From: Acidimicrobiaceae bacterium
Lineage (GTDB): Bacteria > Actinomycetota > Acidimicrobiia > Acidimicrobiales > Poriferisodalaceae
Length of the DNA stretch: 64,000 nt
Assembly (NCBI GenBank): GCA_026713105.1
Contig: JAPOPC010000034.1
Coordinates: forward strand, 1 to 64,000
Direction of reading: 5' to 3'
The notes under the pieces were generated by a model. That model did no database searches, was not told the origin of the DNA, and saw only the letters and a list, made by a program, of their open reading frames with translations. The position numbers were made by a program, and so were the translations under genes. Positions 43,617-53,052 of the stretch are shown piece after piece (positions within the stretch are counted from its first letter, which is position 1; each line of letters begins with the position of its first letter).

Positions 43617-46502
43617 TTGCCGAAAAAAGTCCGCGTTCACGAGCTCTCCAAAGAGCTGGGCATGACGCTCACCGAGGTGCTCGACGTATGCGAGTCGTTG
43701 GGCATCGGTGTGAAGACGCACTCGTCCAGCATGGAGGACGCGCAGGCTGACCGCGTCCGGCGCAAGGCCCAGCGCGAGGGACTGATTCGTGACGAGCCGC
43801 AGCCAGAGGTCCGCAAGGCCCGCAAATCGCCTGCGAAGCACGCTGCGGCGACCTCGCGCGCGGTACCGCGGGACGACTCCGCTGAGGCGCAGCAATCCCC
43901 ACCGCCGACCCGGCCCGCTCGTCCGGCCCCGCAGGCCCCGGCTGAGCCGAAACCGTCTCGGGAACCTGCGCCGACCCCGCAGGCCGCCCCCGAAAGCCCC
44001 ACGCCCGCGCCCGATGCCGAGGCGCCCTCGCCAGCCGCCCCTCGACCTGCGGCGCAAGCCCCCTCGGCCCCGCCGCGCCCGCCCGATGTTCCGCCGCCAG
44101 GCACCCCGCCACCGCCGAGCACATTGCCGTCGGCGGGTGCCCCGCCGCCGGTGCCGCCGCCGCGGCGTCTCGTCACTTCGAGCGGCCAGGAGTCCGCGCG
44201 GCCGGTCCTGCCACCGGCGGGGCGGCCCGCAGCACGAGTCGACGAACCGCCGACACCTTCTCGGCCGACGCCCGACGATGGTGCCGGCACGGCGCTGCCG
44301 CCGCCGCCTCCCCGTCTGCCGATGCCGCCGAAGTCGGCCGATGGCAAGGCGATCCCGCCTCCGCCCGTGCCGCCCCGTTCCGGATCCGGCAAGCCGATTC
44401 CACCGCCGCCGGGCCCTCCCCGCACATCCAATCGCAGCGGCGCCCCCTATCGCTCCGGTCCTCCTGGTGGATTCCGCCGTCCAGCGGGCGGCGGTGAGCG
44501 CCCCCACGGCGGGGCGCCTGGGGGCGGGCGCGCACATGCCGGTGCTCCTCCTCCTTCCGGCGGACGTCCAGGCGGGCCTCCCGGCGGCGCCCGTCCCGGA
44601 GGACCGCGAGGCGCACCACGAGGCGGTCCGCGAGGCCGCCCCCGTCGTCGTCGCCGCCGCCAGCGCGAGGAGCTGCAGCCCCAGCAGCTCACCGCCTACA
44701 CGCCGGTGGACGCACCCGTTCCCGACGGCGAGATCGTCGTCGAGCGAGGGTCGACCGCTCAGGAAGTCGCCGCTCGGCTGAATCGCTCCGCCGCCGACAT
44801 CGTGCGGTTCCTGCTGCAGCAGGGTGAGATGGTGACTGCCACCCAGTCGCTCAGCGACGACATGATCGAGCTTTTCGCCGCTGAGCTCGACGCCGAGGTA
44901 CGCATCACCGAGCCCGGCGCGGAGCAGGAAGAGGAGCTGCTGCGGGCGCTCGAGGTCGACCTGACCGACGACGGCGCCCAGATCCGACCGCCGGTGGTGA
45001 CCGTCATGGGCCACGTCGACCATGGCAAGACGCTGCTGCTGGACCGAATCCGATCCTCCAACGTCGTCGAGGGTGAGGCAGGTGGCATCACCCAGCACAT
45101 CGGCGCGTACCAGACCAAGCGGAAGGATCACCGGATCACGTTCATCGACACCCCTGGTCACGAGGCCTTCACGGCGATGCGCGCCAGGGGGGCCCAAGCC
45201 ACCGATGTCGTCGTGCTGGTGGTGGCGGCCGATGACGGCGTCATGCCGCAGACTGCCGAAGCAATCGACCACGCACTTGCAGCCGATGTGCCGATCATCG
45301 TCGCCATCAACAAGATGGACCGACCCGGAGCCGATGCCGACCGCGTGCGGGCCCAGCTCGCAGAGCGGGGCCTCATTCCTGAGTCCTACGGCGGCGACGT
45401 GATCACCGTTCCCATGTCGGCCATGACAGGCGACGGCATCGACGAATTGCTGGATCAGATCCTGCTGGTCGCGGAGCTCGAGGAGCTCAGTTCCCCGGCG
45501 AGCGGTCGGGCGGTCGGCATCGTGCTCGAAGCCCATCTCGACCGCGGCCGTGGTCCGGTCGCGACGGTGTTGGTGCAGCGAGGCACCCTGCGCATCGGCG
45601 AGCCGATGGTCGCCGGCGCGGCGTGGGGCCGCGTGCGTGCGATGACCGATGATCGAGGGGCCCCGCTCAGCGAGGCGGGTCCAGCGATGCCTGTGCAGGT
45701 GCTCGGCCTCGGCGAGGTGGCGCGTTCAGGCGACATGTTCGTCGTGGCACCCGATGAGAAGACCGCAGGCAAGGTGGCGGAGACTCGCGAGCATTGGCAG
45801 CGCCAGGCCAGCCTCGCCGGCACCGCCGGCGGAAGCGGTGGCGGCGCGCGGCTCGAAGACATCTTCAAGCAGGTGCAGGCCGGCGAGACAGCCACCCTGA
45901 ACCTGGTGCTCAAGGCCGACGTGCATGGCTCGCTCGAAGCCGTCACCGACAGCCTCCGCAAGCTCGAACGCCCCGACGTCAAGCTCGCCTTCGTCAGCCG
46001 AGGCGTCGGTGGCATCAATGAGAACGATGTTCAGCTCGCTGCCGCATCGGAAGCCACGATCATCGGCTTCAACGTGCGCCCCGACCGTAATGCGCGCCAG
46101 ACCGCCGAGACCGAGGATGTCGAGGTCCGGCTCTACGAGATCATCTATGACCTCATCTCCGACGTGCAGAACGCCATGGTCGGCCTGCTCGAGCCGGAAT
46201 TCGAGGAGATCGTCGCGGGTGAGGCGCAGGTGCGCCAGGTCTTCCGCATCTCGGGTGTCGGACCGGTTGCGGGCTGCGTCGTCGAGCATGGGAACGTGCG
46301 CAGCGGCGCCAAAGTCAGGTTCCTGCGTGACGGCGCGATCATCTGGAAGGGAGCGATCAAATCCCTGCGCCACTTCCAGGACGACGTTGCCGAGGTGTCT
46401 GCGGGCATGGAGTGCGGTATCGGTCTCAGTGACTTCTCTGACCTCAAAGAAGGCGACGTGATCGAGACGTACACCGAGCGCGAGATCGCCCGCGTCGCCT
46501 GA
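43617..46502 (+). CDS. infB: Translation initiation factor IF-2
   Basis: 961 residues. N-terminal IF2N motif ([16 protein letters not shown]), a ~250-residue Pro/Ala/Arg/Gly-rich linker (about 85-345), a second IF2N motif, then the GTPase: GHVDHGKT at 465-472, DTPGH at 511, NKMD at 565, followed by domains II-IV. Recruits initiator tRNA to the 30S subunit. The start is TTG at 43617, required by the family N-terminus; no clear Shine-Dalgarno is present. Confidence 0.97.
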   Translation: MPKKVRVHELSKELGMTLTEVLDVCESLGIGVKTHSSSMEDAQADRVRRKAQREGLIRDEPQPEVRKARKSPAKHAAATSRAVPRDDSAEAQQSPPPTRPARPAPQAPAEPKPSREPAPTPQAAPESPTPAPDAEAPSPAAPRPAAQAPSAPPRPPDVPPPGTPPPPSTLPSAGAPPPVPPPRRLVTSSGQESARPVLPPAGRPAARVDEPPTPSRPTPDDGAGTALPPPPPRLPMPPKSADGKAIPPPPVPPRSGSGKPIPPPPGPPRTSNRSGAPYRSGPPGGFRRPAGGGERPHGGAPGGGRAHAGAPPPSGGRPGGPPGGARPGGPRGAPRGGPRGRPRRRRRRQREELQPQQLTAYTPVDAPVPDGEIVVERGSTAQEVAARLNRSAADIVRFLLQQGEMVTATQSLSDDMIELFAAELDAEVRITEPGAEQEEELLRALEVDLTDDGAQIRPPVVTVMGHVDHGKTLLLDRIRSSNVVEGEAGGITQHIGAYQTKRKDHRITFIDTPGHEAFTAMRARGAQATDVVVLVVAADDGVMPQTAEAIDHALAADVPIIVAINKMDRPGADADRVRAQLAERGLIPESYGGDVITVPMSAMTGDGIDELLDQILLVAELEELSSPASGRAVGIVLEAHLDRGRGPVATVLVQRGTLRIGEPMVAGAAWGRVRAMTDDRGAPLSEAGPAMPVQVLGLGEVARSGDMFVVAPDEKTAGKVAETREHWQRQASLAGTAGGSGGGARLEDIFKQVQAGETATLNLVLKADVHGSLEAVTDSLRKLERPDVKLAFVSRGVGGINENDVQLAAASEATIIGFNVRPDRNARQTAETEDVEVRLYEIIYDLISDVQNAMVGLLEPEFEEIVAGEAQVRQVFRISGVGPVAGCVVEHGNVRSGAKVRFLRDGAIIWKGAIKSLRHFQDDVAEVSAGMECGIGLSDFSDLKEGDVIETYTEREIARVA

Positions 46503-46517
46503 CGGAGCACATATCCG

Positions 46518-46961
46518 ATGGCACGTCGCTCCCGCCGCCGGCGGCGTTCGATGCCCGCCGCGCACCCCTACGAGCGGACCGATCGCGTCGCGCAGCTCGT
46601 GCGCAGCGTGGTCGCCTCCGAGATGGAGCGGCTCGACGAGGCGTTCGACGGCATCGTGATCACCGGGGTGGATGTCGATCGTGAGCTGAGCGTCGCGGTC
46701 GTGCACTACGACGTGCGCGATCAGGAATCCGATGAAACCGCAGCTGCAGCCTTCGAAGCCCACCACCACCGTCTCCAACGAGCCTTGGGCACGGCTACCA
46801 GCTTGAGGCGCACGCCTGCGCTTCGCTTCCGCCGGGACCGGGGAGTGATCGACGCCGAGCGAATCGAAGACCTGCTGGCCGCACTGTCGGACCCCCAGCC
46901 CGAACCGCCGCCCTCAGACCCGCGTTTGGACACTGCCGCAGAGCGGGACGAGGGGTCCTGA
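46518..46961 (+). CDS. rbfA: Ribosome-binding factor A
   Basis: 147 residues. KH-like fold: RVAQLVRSVVASEM, VITGVDVDRELSVAVVHYDV, LRRTPALRFRRD. Binds 30S near helix 1 of 16S rRNA. It has an Arg-rich N-terminal stretch (MARRSRRRRRS) and an acidic tail. Confidence 0.95.
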   Translation: MARRSRRRRRSMPAAHPYERTDRVAQLVRSVVASEMERLDEAFDGIVITGVDVDRELSVAVVHYDVRDQESDETAAAAFEAHHHRLQRALGTATSLRRTPALRFRRDRGVIDAERIEDLLAALSDPQPEPPPSDPRLDTAAERDEGS

Positions 46962-46966
46962 CGGCC

Positions 46967-47845
46967 GTGGCGCGACGACGCCCCGCGACCACCCACGGCA
47001 CCGTCATCGTCGACAAACCGCCCGGTCCCACGTCCCATGACGTGGTGGCCATGCTGCGGCGTCGCTTCGGGGAGCGACGCATCGGCCACGCGGGCACGCT
47101 CGACCCGTCCGCGACGGGCGTCCTCGTCGTCGGCATCGGCAATGCGACCCGCTTGCTGCGATTCGCCACTGCAGGCCGCAAGAGTTACGAGTGCGAGATT
47201 GTGTTCGGGGTGGCGACCAGCACACTCGATGCCGCCGGCGAGACGATCGAGACTTGGAACATGGATCTCGATCCGAGTGAAGTTGCCCGCGTGGCGAAAG
47301 GTTTCGTCGGCACCATCTCGCAGCTGCCGCCGATGGTGTCTGCGGTTCGCGTCGGAGGCCGTCGCCTGCACGAGATCGCCCGCTCCGGGCAGACCGCGGA
47401 ACGCGAATCGCGTGTCGTCGAGGTCTACGGCTTCGAGGTGGCGGCCACCAGGGATCCGCGGGTCTACCGGGCCTCGGTCGACTGTTCGGCAGGCACCTAT
47501 GTGAGAACGCTCGGAGCCGATGTGGGAAGTGCGCTGGGAGGAGGCGCACACATCCGGGCGCTGCGGCGCACACGCAGCGGTACGTTTTCGCTGTCGGAGG
47601 CCGAATCTCCCGACGATGCTGTGCTGCGCCCACCCGGTGAACTGGTGCGAGATCTGTCTCAGCTCCATCTGTCCGACGACGAGACAGCTCAGGCCCGCCA
47701 AGGCGCTCACTTGGCCGCTTGTCGCTACGCGGGCCACGGCCCTTGGGCGCTGTTCGATACCGCCGGGGAGCTCGTGGCGGTGCATGAACGCACCGACGGC
47801 CGCCTGCGCGCCACGGTCCTGCCGTCTTCGGACTCGAGCCAGTAA
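46967..47845 (+). CDS. truB: tRNA pseudouridine55 synthase
   Basis: 292 residues. GTVIVDKPPGPTSHDVV, catalytic Asp D46 in GHAGTLDPSATGVL, and SAGTYVRTLGADVG. Forms the universal pseudouridine 55 of the T loop. GTG start 5 bases after rbfA. Confidence 0.96.
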   Translation: MARRRPATTHGTVIVDKPPGPTSHDVVAMLRRRFGERRIGHAGTLDPSATGVLVVGIGNATRLLRFATAGRKSYECEIVFGVATSTLDAAGETIETWNMDLDPSEVARVAKGFVGTISQLPPMVSAVRVGGRRLHEIARSGQTAERESRVVEVYGFEVAATRDPRVYRASVDCSAGTYVRTLGADVGSALGGGAHIRALRRTRSGTFSLSEAESPDDAVLRPPGELVRDLSQLHLSDDETAQARQGAHLAACRYAGHGPWALFDTAGELVAVHERTDGRLRATVLPSSDSSQ

Positions 47846-47859
47846 GCACAGATGCCATA

Positions 47860-47938
47860 GCTGTGGAGGCGGCAGGGGACTCTGCGACGTTGCGACCTGC
47901 CGGATCGCTGGAGCAGAGGGTTCTGCCGCCTCCACAGC
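47860..47938 (+). repeat. 16-bp perfect inverted repeat between truB and ribF
   Basis: GCTGTGGAGGCGGCAG (47860-47875) and CTGCCGCCTCCACAGC (47923-47938) are perfect complements around 47 bases. Within the loop CTCTGC (47880-47885) pairs with GCAGAG (47913-47918), extending the stem. It fills most of the 138-bp spacer. No U-tract follows, so it is not a textbook terminator; a palindromic element or a terminator/processing structure are both possible. Confidence 0.9.
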
Positions 47939-47970
47939 GGGCGCACCTAGTCGCAGAAGTCTGTCGTGAG

Positions 47971-47976
47971 TAGCGT
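47971..47976 (+). promoter_or_regulatory. -10-like box of leaderless promoter (ribF)
   Basis: TAGCGT lies 7 bases before ATG 47984, with no Shine-Dalgarno. It argues against the longer GTG start at 47966, which would overlap the box. Confidence 0.5.
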
Positions 47977-47983
47977 TACCCCC

Positions 47984-48928
47984 ATGGAGGTCATTCGCGA
48001 CCTGGATTGGTGCCCGGTGCTCGAGCACGGCTGCGTCGTGACCGTGGGTGAGTACGACGGCGTGCACCGGGGGCATCGAACCGTGATCTCCGAAATGCAT
48101 CGCCTGGCAGCCGAGCGCGGCTGCGCTACCGCGGTCGTGACGTTCGACCGCCACCCGGCCACGGTGGTACGGCCAGAATCCGCACCGCTGCTGTTGTGCG
48201 ATCTCGACCACAAATTGGAGCTGCTGGCCGAGACCGGGGTCGATTTCACCTTGGTCGTCACGTTCGACGAAGCCCGCGCAGCGGTGCCTGCCGAACAGTT
48301 CGCCCTCGAGATCCTCGTCAACTGCCTCACGGCACGCGCTGTCGTGGTCGGTGCCGACTTCCATTTCGGCAAGGGGCGCCGGGGCAACATCGAGACACTG
48401 CGCCAGGTCGGCGCCGAACACGGTTATGAGGTGGTCGGCCTCCCACTGGTCAAGCAGATGACCGGCGACGGCGAAGTCATCTCATCCACGTCGATCCGCG
48501 AAGCGCTTGCCGCAGGCGACGTGGAACGGGCGCACCGGCTGCTCGGACGGCCGTTCGAGGTACGCGGCGTTGTCACGCTCGGCGACCGCCGTGGCCGCCA
48601 GATCGGGGTGCCCACCGCGAACTTGCCCACCACCCCTGACCTGCAGATTCCTGCCGACGGCGTGTATGCCGCGTGGTACGTGCGCCCTGACGGTGCCCAA
48701 TATCCGGCGGCCGTCAATATCGGTCGTCGCCCGACGTTCTACGACTTCGCCGAGCGTTCGCTGATTGAAGCGCACTTGATCGGCTTCCGCGGAGATCTCT
48801 ATGACGAGACGGCCAAGGTTCGCTTCGTCCGCAGGCTGCGACCCGAGCGACGCTTTGATGGCATCGACGAACTGAAGGTTCAGCTTCGCCGCGACATCGA
48901 AGACGCTGCGAAGTGCCTGCATACCTAG
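47984..48928 (+). CDS. ribF: Bifunctional riboflavin kinase / FAD synthetase
   Basis: 314 residues. N-terminal adenylyltransferase: VTVGEYDGVHRGHRTVI, TFDRHPA, VGADFHFGKGRRG, SSTSIREAL. The C-terminal kinase domain shows GDRRGRQIGVPTANLP and EAHLIGFRGDLYDE. Makes FMN and FAD. The usual FDGVH Phe reads Tyr here (YDGVH). Confidence 0.96.
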   Translation: MEVIRDLDWCPVLEHGCVVTVGEYDGVHRGHRTVISEMHRLAAERGCATAVVTFDRHPATVVRPESAPLLLCDLDHKLELLAETGVDFTLVVTFDEARAAVPAEQFALEILVNCLTARAVVVGADFHFGKGRRGNIETLRQVGAEHGYEVVGLPLVKQMTGDGEVISSTSIREALAAGDVERAHRLLGRPFEVRGVVTLGDRRGRQIGVPTANLPTTPDLQIPADGVYAAWYVRPDGAQYPAAVNIGRRPTFYDFAERSLIEAHLIGFRGDLYDETAKVRFVRRLRPERRFDGIDELKVQLRRDIEDAAKCLHT

Positions 48929-48972
48929 GGGACAACAGGCGGTGAGCTGAGGGGCCGCCGAAGTCCCGCTGG

Positions 48973-48978
48973 TAGCCT
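48973..48978 (+). promoter_or_regulatory. -10-like box upstream of rpsO
   Basis: TAGCCT gives a leader of about 140 bases before the rpsO ATG, long enough to hold a regulatory structure. Confidence 0.4.
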
Positions 48979-49005
48979 GCACGATTGACAAGAGACAGAA
49001 CAGCG

Positions 49006-49024
49006 CGGCTGGGTCGCCCAGCCG
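49006..49024 (+). promoter_or_regulatory. Hairpin in rpsO leader (candidate S15-binding element)
   Basis: CGGCTGGG, loop TCG, CCCAGCCG: perfect 8-bp stem about 100 bases before rpsO. S15 represses its own mRNA through unrelated leader structures in several phyla; a similar role is plausible but unproven. Confidence 0.45.
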
Positions 49025-49124
49025 AGACGTCGCAGCAAACCTCGCAAACGCAGTCTGCGTACTCGCAGCAATCGACAGCGCAGCATTTGCTCGGCGCCAC
49101 AACGACAGGGAATACAGCAACGGC

Positions 49125-49397
49125 ATGAGTGCCAAGAGATCAAGTCCAGCGGCCTCGGTGATCGACGAACATCGCCATTCGGAGGCCGACACCGGATCGC
49201 CCGAGGTGCAGGTCGCTCAATTGAGCGCCCGCATTGAGCACCTCACCGAACACCTCCAGACCCACAACAAAGACCACCACAGCCGCCGAGGGCTGTTGAA
49301 GCTCGTCGGACGTCGGCGCAGGTTGCTTGACTACCTGAGCGCCAACGATGTCGAGCGATACCGAGCTTTGATCGCAAAGCTCGGCCTCCGGCGCTGA
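49125..49397 (+). CDS. rpsO: 30S ribosomal protein S15
   Basis: 90 residues. [45 protein letters not shown] are canonical. Nucleates assembly of the 30S platform. A slightly long polar N-terminus (first 10 residues). Followed by pnp, the conserved rpsO-pnp pair. Confidence 0.97.
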   Translation: MSAKRSSPAASVIDEHRHSEADTGSPEVQVAQLSARIEHLTEHLQTHNKDHHSRRGLLKLVGRRRRLLDYLSANDVERYRALIAKLGLRR

Positions 49398-49425
49398 AAC
49401 GGTCCTGGGCGACAACGGTCATTCC

Positions 49426-49484
49426 GCGCACCCCAGCGTGCGCCATGAATTCGTCGCCGCCTCACGCGCCCTGCTGGGGCGCAC
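49426..49484 (+). promoter_or_regulatory. Alternative hairpins in the pnp leader
   Basis: GCGCAC (49426-49431) pairs with GTGCGC (49438-49443). The second arm can instead pair, as GTGCGCC, with GGCGCAC (49478-49484), and CCCCAGC (49431-49437) with GCTGGGG (49473-49479). The last two stems stack into one 14-bp helix and exclude the first. Such leaders are RNase III/PNPase targets in E. coli; conservation here is untested. Confidence 0.45.
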
Positions 49485-49574
49485 GTCCCATGGCCAAACG
49501 AGACCTCATCATCATCAACCAACAGGCGGGCCGGAACTCGTTGAAGCAGTCCCGCCACCACAACAGGAGCAGAC

Positions 49575-52094
49575 ATGGCTGAAGCCATTTCGGTCACCGG
49601 TCCCATCGCGGGCACCGACAAGACCATCACCTTTGAGACCGGCGTGCTCGCCGGCCTCGCAAACGGGGCGGTCACGTCCCGCATCGGCGACACGCAAGTG
49701 CTCGTCACCGCAACTGCGTCAAACCGTCCACGCGACGGCGCGTCATTCTTCCCGCTCACGGTCGACATCGAGGAGCGCATGTACGCGGTGGGCCGGATCC
49801 CCGGTTCGTTCTTCCGGCGAGAGGGGCGTGCATCCGACGATGCGATCCTCACCTGCCGGCTGATCGATCGCCCGCTGCGACCCAATTTCCCCAGTGACTA
49901 CCGCCACGACACACACATCGTGGGCACGATTCTGGGCGCCGACCACGTCAATCAATACGACATCGTCGCGTTGAACGGAGCGTCGGCGGCCCTGTGGCTG
50001 AGCGGCATCCCGTTCGAGTGCCCGATCGCCGGCGTGCGGATCGCCTACTCCACCGATGGCGAGTGGATCCCGTTCGCCACCCATGAAGAGTCCGAGGCCG
50101 CCACGTTCGAAATGGTCGTGGCCGGCCGCCAGCTCGACAGCGGCGACATCGCCGTGATGATGGTCGAGGCCGGCGGCACGGAGAAGTCGTTCTCGTACTA
50201 CGAGCAGGGCGCACCAAAGGTCACCGAGGACGTGCTCGCTAACGGTCTCGAGGCCTCCAAGCAGTGGATCGACGACATCATCGAGATGCAGAAGTCGCTG
50301 CGCCGGCTGGTCGAAGAGCAGTCCGGTCCGATCCAGCAAATGGAGTACATCTCCACCAGGGACTATTCCGACGAGGTGCTCGATCGCGTGCGCGAAGTCG
50401 CCGGCGATCGCATGCGTGAAGTGATGGCAATCGCCGACAAGGCCGAGCGCGAGGCCGCACAATCGGTGACCAGCATCGCCGTGATTGACGAAGTTGCCGC
50501 AGAATTCGCAGACCTCGACGGCGCCAAGGACCAGATCCGTGAGGCGGTCAGGTCGCTGTCGAAGGAGATCGTGCGCGAGCGCATCGTGGCGGACGGGTTC
50601 CGCATCGACGGACGGTCAACCGATGAGGTTCGGCCGCTCTCGTCGGTCGCGGGCTACCTCGGGCGCACCGCTCATGGCTCGGGGCTGTTCCAGCGCGGCG
50701 AGACCCAGGTACTGAATGTCACCACGCTGGGCATGTCCCGGATGGAGCAGATCGTCGACACCCTGAATCCTCAGGACCGGCGCCGGTTCATGCACCACTA
50801 CAACTTCCCGCCGTTCTCCACCGGCGAAGCGGGCTTCATGCGTGGCCCCAAGCGGCGCGAGATCGGCCACGGCGCACTTGCTGAACGTGCGATCTTCCCG
50901 GTCGTACCGTCCAAGGAAGACTTCCCGTACACCATCAGGCTGGTGTCCGACGTGCTCACGTCCAACGGGTCCACGTCGATGGGGTCGGTGTGCGCATCGT
51001 CGCTGTCGCTGATGGATGCCGGCGTGCCGATTGTGGATCACGTTGCCGGCGTGGCCATGGGCCTCGTGTACGCCGACGGCAAGTATGTGACGCTGACTGA
51101 CATCCTGGGCGCCGAAGACGCATTCGGAGACATGGACTTCAAGATTGCGGGTACCGAAGACGCCATTACCGCGCTCCAGCTCGACACCAAGATCGAAGGC
51201 ATCCCCGCCGAGGTGCTGACCCAGGCGCTGGGCCAGGCTCGGCAGGCTCGCCTGCAGATCCTCGAGGTCATGCGTGCGGCGATCGCCGAGCCGAGGCCCG
51301 ACGTCGGCGAGACCGCGCCGAAGATCACCAGCTTCGAGATCCCGATCGACAAGATCGCCGAGGTCATCGGCCCGCGGGGCAAGGTCATCAACTCCATCCA
51401 GGAAGAGACCGGCGCCGACATCAACGTGGACGACGACGGCACGGTCGGCACCGTCAGCATCGGTGCTACCGACCGCGAGGTGGTGGCAGAGGCCGAGCGG
51501 CAGATCCGGCTGATCGTCAACCCGCCGACGCCCGATGTGGGCGCCACCTATGAGGGTCGCGTGGTGAATATCACCAAGTTCGGTGCTTTCGTGAACGTGC
51601 TGCCCGGGACCGACGGGCTGCTGCACATCTCCAAGCTGGGAGGCAGGCGCCGGCTGAATTCGGTCGAAGAGGTGCTTGAGCTGGGCGACGTGATCAGCGT
51701 CATTGTCGAGGAGATCGACCCCAACGGCAAGATCAGCCTCTCGCCGGCCGATCCGACCCAGGTCGGAGGCAGCGAGGGTGACGATGACAGTGCGGGTGAC
51801 GATGCGCCTGCGCCGCGGCGAGACCGCGGTCGCGGGGGAGACAACGGCACGCGTCGGAGCCGAACGCCTGTGCCTGCAGGAGTGTCTGCGGGCGGCGGCG
51901 ATTCGTCCGCCGCGTCCGGCGGCGACGACGCGGATGAGGCGACAGCCGGTGCGTCGGAGCCGAGCGGCACAGCCCGTGAGGACGTGTCGTTCGGCGAGCA
52001 CTTCGAGCAGATCGCGAAGGACGTCTATGGCGACCTGGGACCAGTGCTCGAGCAGCCCGGCCGGGGCTCCGGCAGACGTCGCGGCCGCCGCTAG
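49575..52094 (+). CDS. pnp: Polyribonucleotide nucleotidyltransferase
   Basis: 839 residues: two RNase PH domains with an alpha linker (SFFRREGRASDDAIL; FNFP-like HHYNFPPFSTGE; SDVLTSNGSTSMGSVC), KH domain (VIGPRGKVINSIQEETGADINV), S1 domain (GATYEGRVVNITKFGAFVNVLPG), then a ~120-residue Asp/Gly/Arg-rich tail ending in SGRRRGRR. Phosphorolytic 3'-5' RNA decay. GGAGC sits 5 bases before the ATG. Confidence 0.97.
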   Translation: MAEAISVTGPIAGTDKTITFETGVLAGLANGAVTSRIGDTQVLVTATASNRPRDGASFFPLTVDIEERMYAVGRIPGSFFRREGRASDDAILTCRLIDRPLRPNFPSDYRHDTHIVGTILGADHVNQYDIVALNGASAALWLSGIPFECPIAGVRIAYSTDGEWIPFATHEESEAATFEMVVAGRQLDSGDIAVMMVEAGGTEKSFSYYEQGAPKVTEDVLANGLEASKQWIDDIIEMQKSLRRLVEEQSGPIQQMEYISTRDYSDEVLDRVREVAGDRMREVMAIADKAEREAAQSVTSIAVIDEVAAEFADLDGAKDQIREAVRSLSKEIVRERIVADGFRIDGRSTDEVRPLSSVAGYLGRTAHGSGLFQRGETQVLNVTTLGMSRMEQIVDTLNPQDRRRFMHHYNFPPFSTGEAGFMRGPKRREIGHGALAERAIFPVVPSKEDFPYTIRLVSDVLTSNGSTSMGSVCASSLSLMDAGVPIVDHVAGVAMGLVYADGKYVTLTDILGAEDAFGDMDFKIAGTEDAITALQLDTKIEGIPAEVLTQALGQARQARLQILEVMRAAIAEPRPDVGETAPKITSFEIPIDKIAEVIGPRGKVINSIQEETGADINVDDDGTVGTVSIGATDREVVAEAERQIRLIVNPPTPDVGATYEGRVVNITKFGAFVNVLPGTDGLLHISKLGGRRRLNSVEEVLELGDVISVIVEEIDPNGKISLSPADPTQVGGSEGDDDSAGDDAPAPRRDRGRGGDNGTRRSRTPVPAGVSAGGGDSSAASGGDDADEATAGASEPSGTAREDVSFGEHFEQIAKDVYGDLGPVLEQPGRGSGRRRGRR

Positions 52095-52173
52095 CGACTC
52101 AGGCGGGTCCACGGGCTGGGGCCAACACGGCGCATGCGCAGCAATGCGTTCCGCCCGCAACTGAGCGCGCCAC

Positions 52174-52179
52174 TAGCGT
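52174..52179 (+). promoter_or_regulatory. -10-like box of leaderless promoter (dapB)
   Basis: TAGCGT lies 7 bases before GTG 52187. The upstream GTG at 52178 overlaps this box, so 52187 is the better start. Confidence 0.5.
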
Positions 52180-52186
52180 GATCGCC

Positions 52187-52954
52187 GTGAGAGTGCTGGT
52201 CTTCGGCGCCGGCGGACGCATGGGCGCCACCGTCTGCGAGGCGGTCGACGCCGACGGAGGCTTGGAACTCGCGGCCGGGGTGGACCCCGGTGCTCCAGGC
52301 CAGCGCGACGTCACCGACAGCATCGACATCGTGGCGTCTGCCGCAGAGGTCGATCCGGCTGCGGTCGATGTCGCAGTGGACTTCACGGTTGCCGCTGCGG
52401 CGCGGGAGAACTTGGCATGGTGTGCGGCGCATGGCGTTCATGCGGTGGTCGGCACCAGCGGTCTCGACCCCGACGACTACGAGCGGTGTCGGGAGGCGTT
52501 CACCGCCAGCAACTGCCTCATCGCCCCCAACTTTGCGATCGGTGCGGTGCTCATGATGCGGTTCGCTGAGCTCGCCGCGCCGTTCTTCCCGACCGCTGAG
52601 ATCATCGAGCTCCACCACGACAACAAAGTCGATGCGCCCTCGGGTACTGCCATGCAGACCGCGCGCGCCATGGCGGCGGCCTCGGGCGACTGGGCCCCAG
52701 ATCCCACCCAAGACGAAGTGCTGCCGGGCGCGCGGGGCGGCAAGGGTCCCGGCGGCATTCCGGTTCACTCTGTCCGGCTGCGAGGCCTCGTGGCGCACCA
52801 GCAGGTGATGCTGGGCACAGCGGGTGAGACGCTCACCATCCGCCACGACAGCATGGATCGGGTGTCGTTCATGCCGGGCGTGCTGCTGGCCTGCAAGGCA
52901 ATTGCCGACTACCCCGGCGTCACGATCGGCCTCGATACCTACCTGCAGCTTTAG
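52187..52954 (+). CDS. dapB: 4-hydroxy-tetrahydrodipicolinate reductase
   Basis: 255 residues. MRVLVFGAGGRMGATV dinucleotide site, the catalytic ELHHDNKVDAPSGTA loop, and LRGLVAHQQVMLG. Lysine/diaminopimelate pathway, second committed step; dapA lies 1.8 kb away on the other strand. Confidence 0.96.
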   Translation: MRVLVFGAGGRMGATVCEAVDADGGLELAAGVDPGAPGQRDVTDSIDIVASAAEVDPAAVDVAVDFTVAAAARENLAWCAAHGVHAVVGTSGLDPDDYERCREAFTASNCLIAPNFAIGAVLMMRFAELAAPFFPTAEIIELHHDNKVDAPSGTAMQTARAMAAASGDWAPDPTQDEVLPGARGGKGPGGIPVHSVRLRGLVAHQQVMLGTAGETLTIRHDSMDRVSFMPGVLLACKAIADYPGVTIGLDTYLQL

Positions 52955-53052
52955 TTGGTGCCTGGGGCCGACGAGTCGCAACCGCTGTGGGAGTGGGCTC
53001 ACAGGCGGGGGATGAGCCGTCGCCGGTTCCTCTGGATGCTGTCAGCCGGCGG
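52955..53052 (+). pseudogene. Tat signal-peptide fragment of a lost gene
   Basis: Directly after the dapB stop an open frame reads about 33 codons ending RRGMSRRRFLWMLSAGG, a good twin-arginine (S/T-R-R-x-F-L) export motif with the start of its hydrophobic region. It then runs into the antisense of the rnj 3' end. This looks like the 5' remnant of a Tat-exported protein cut off at a rearrangement junction. The parent family cannot be told. Confidence 0.45.
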
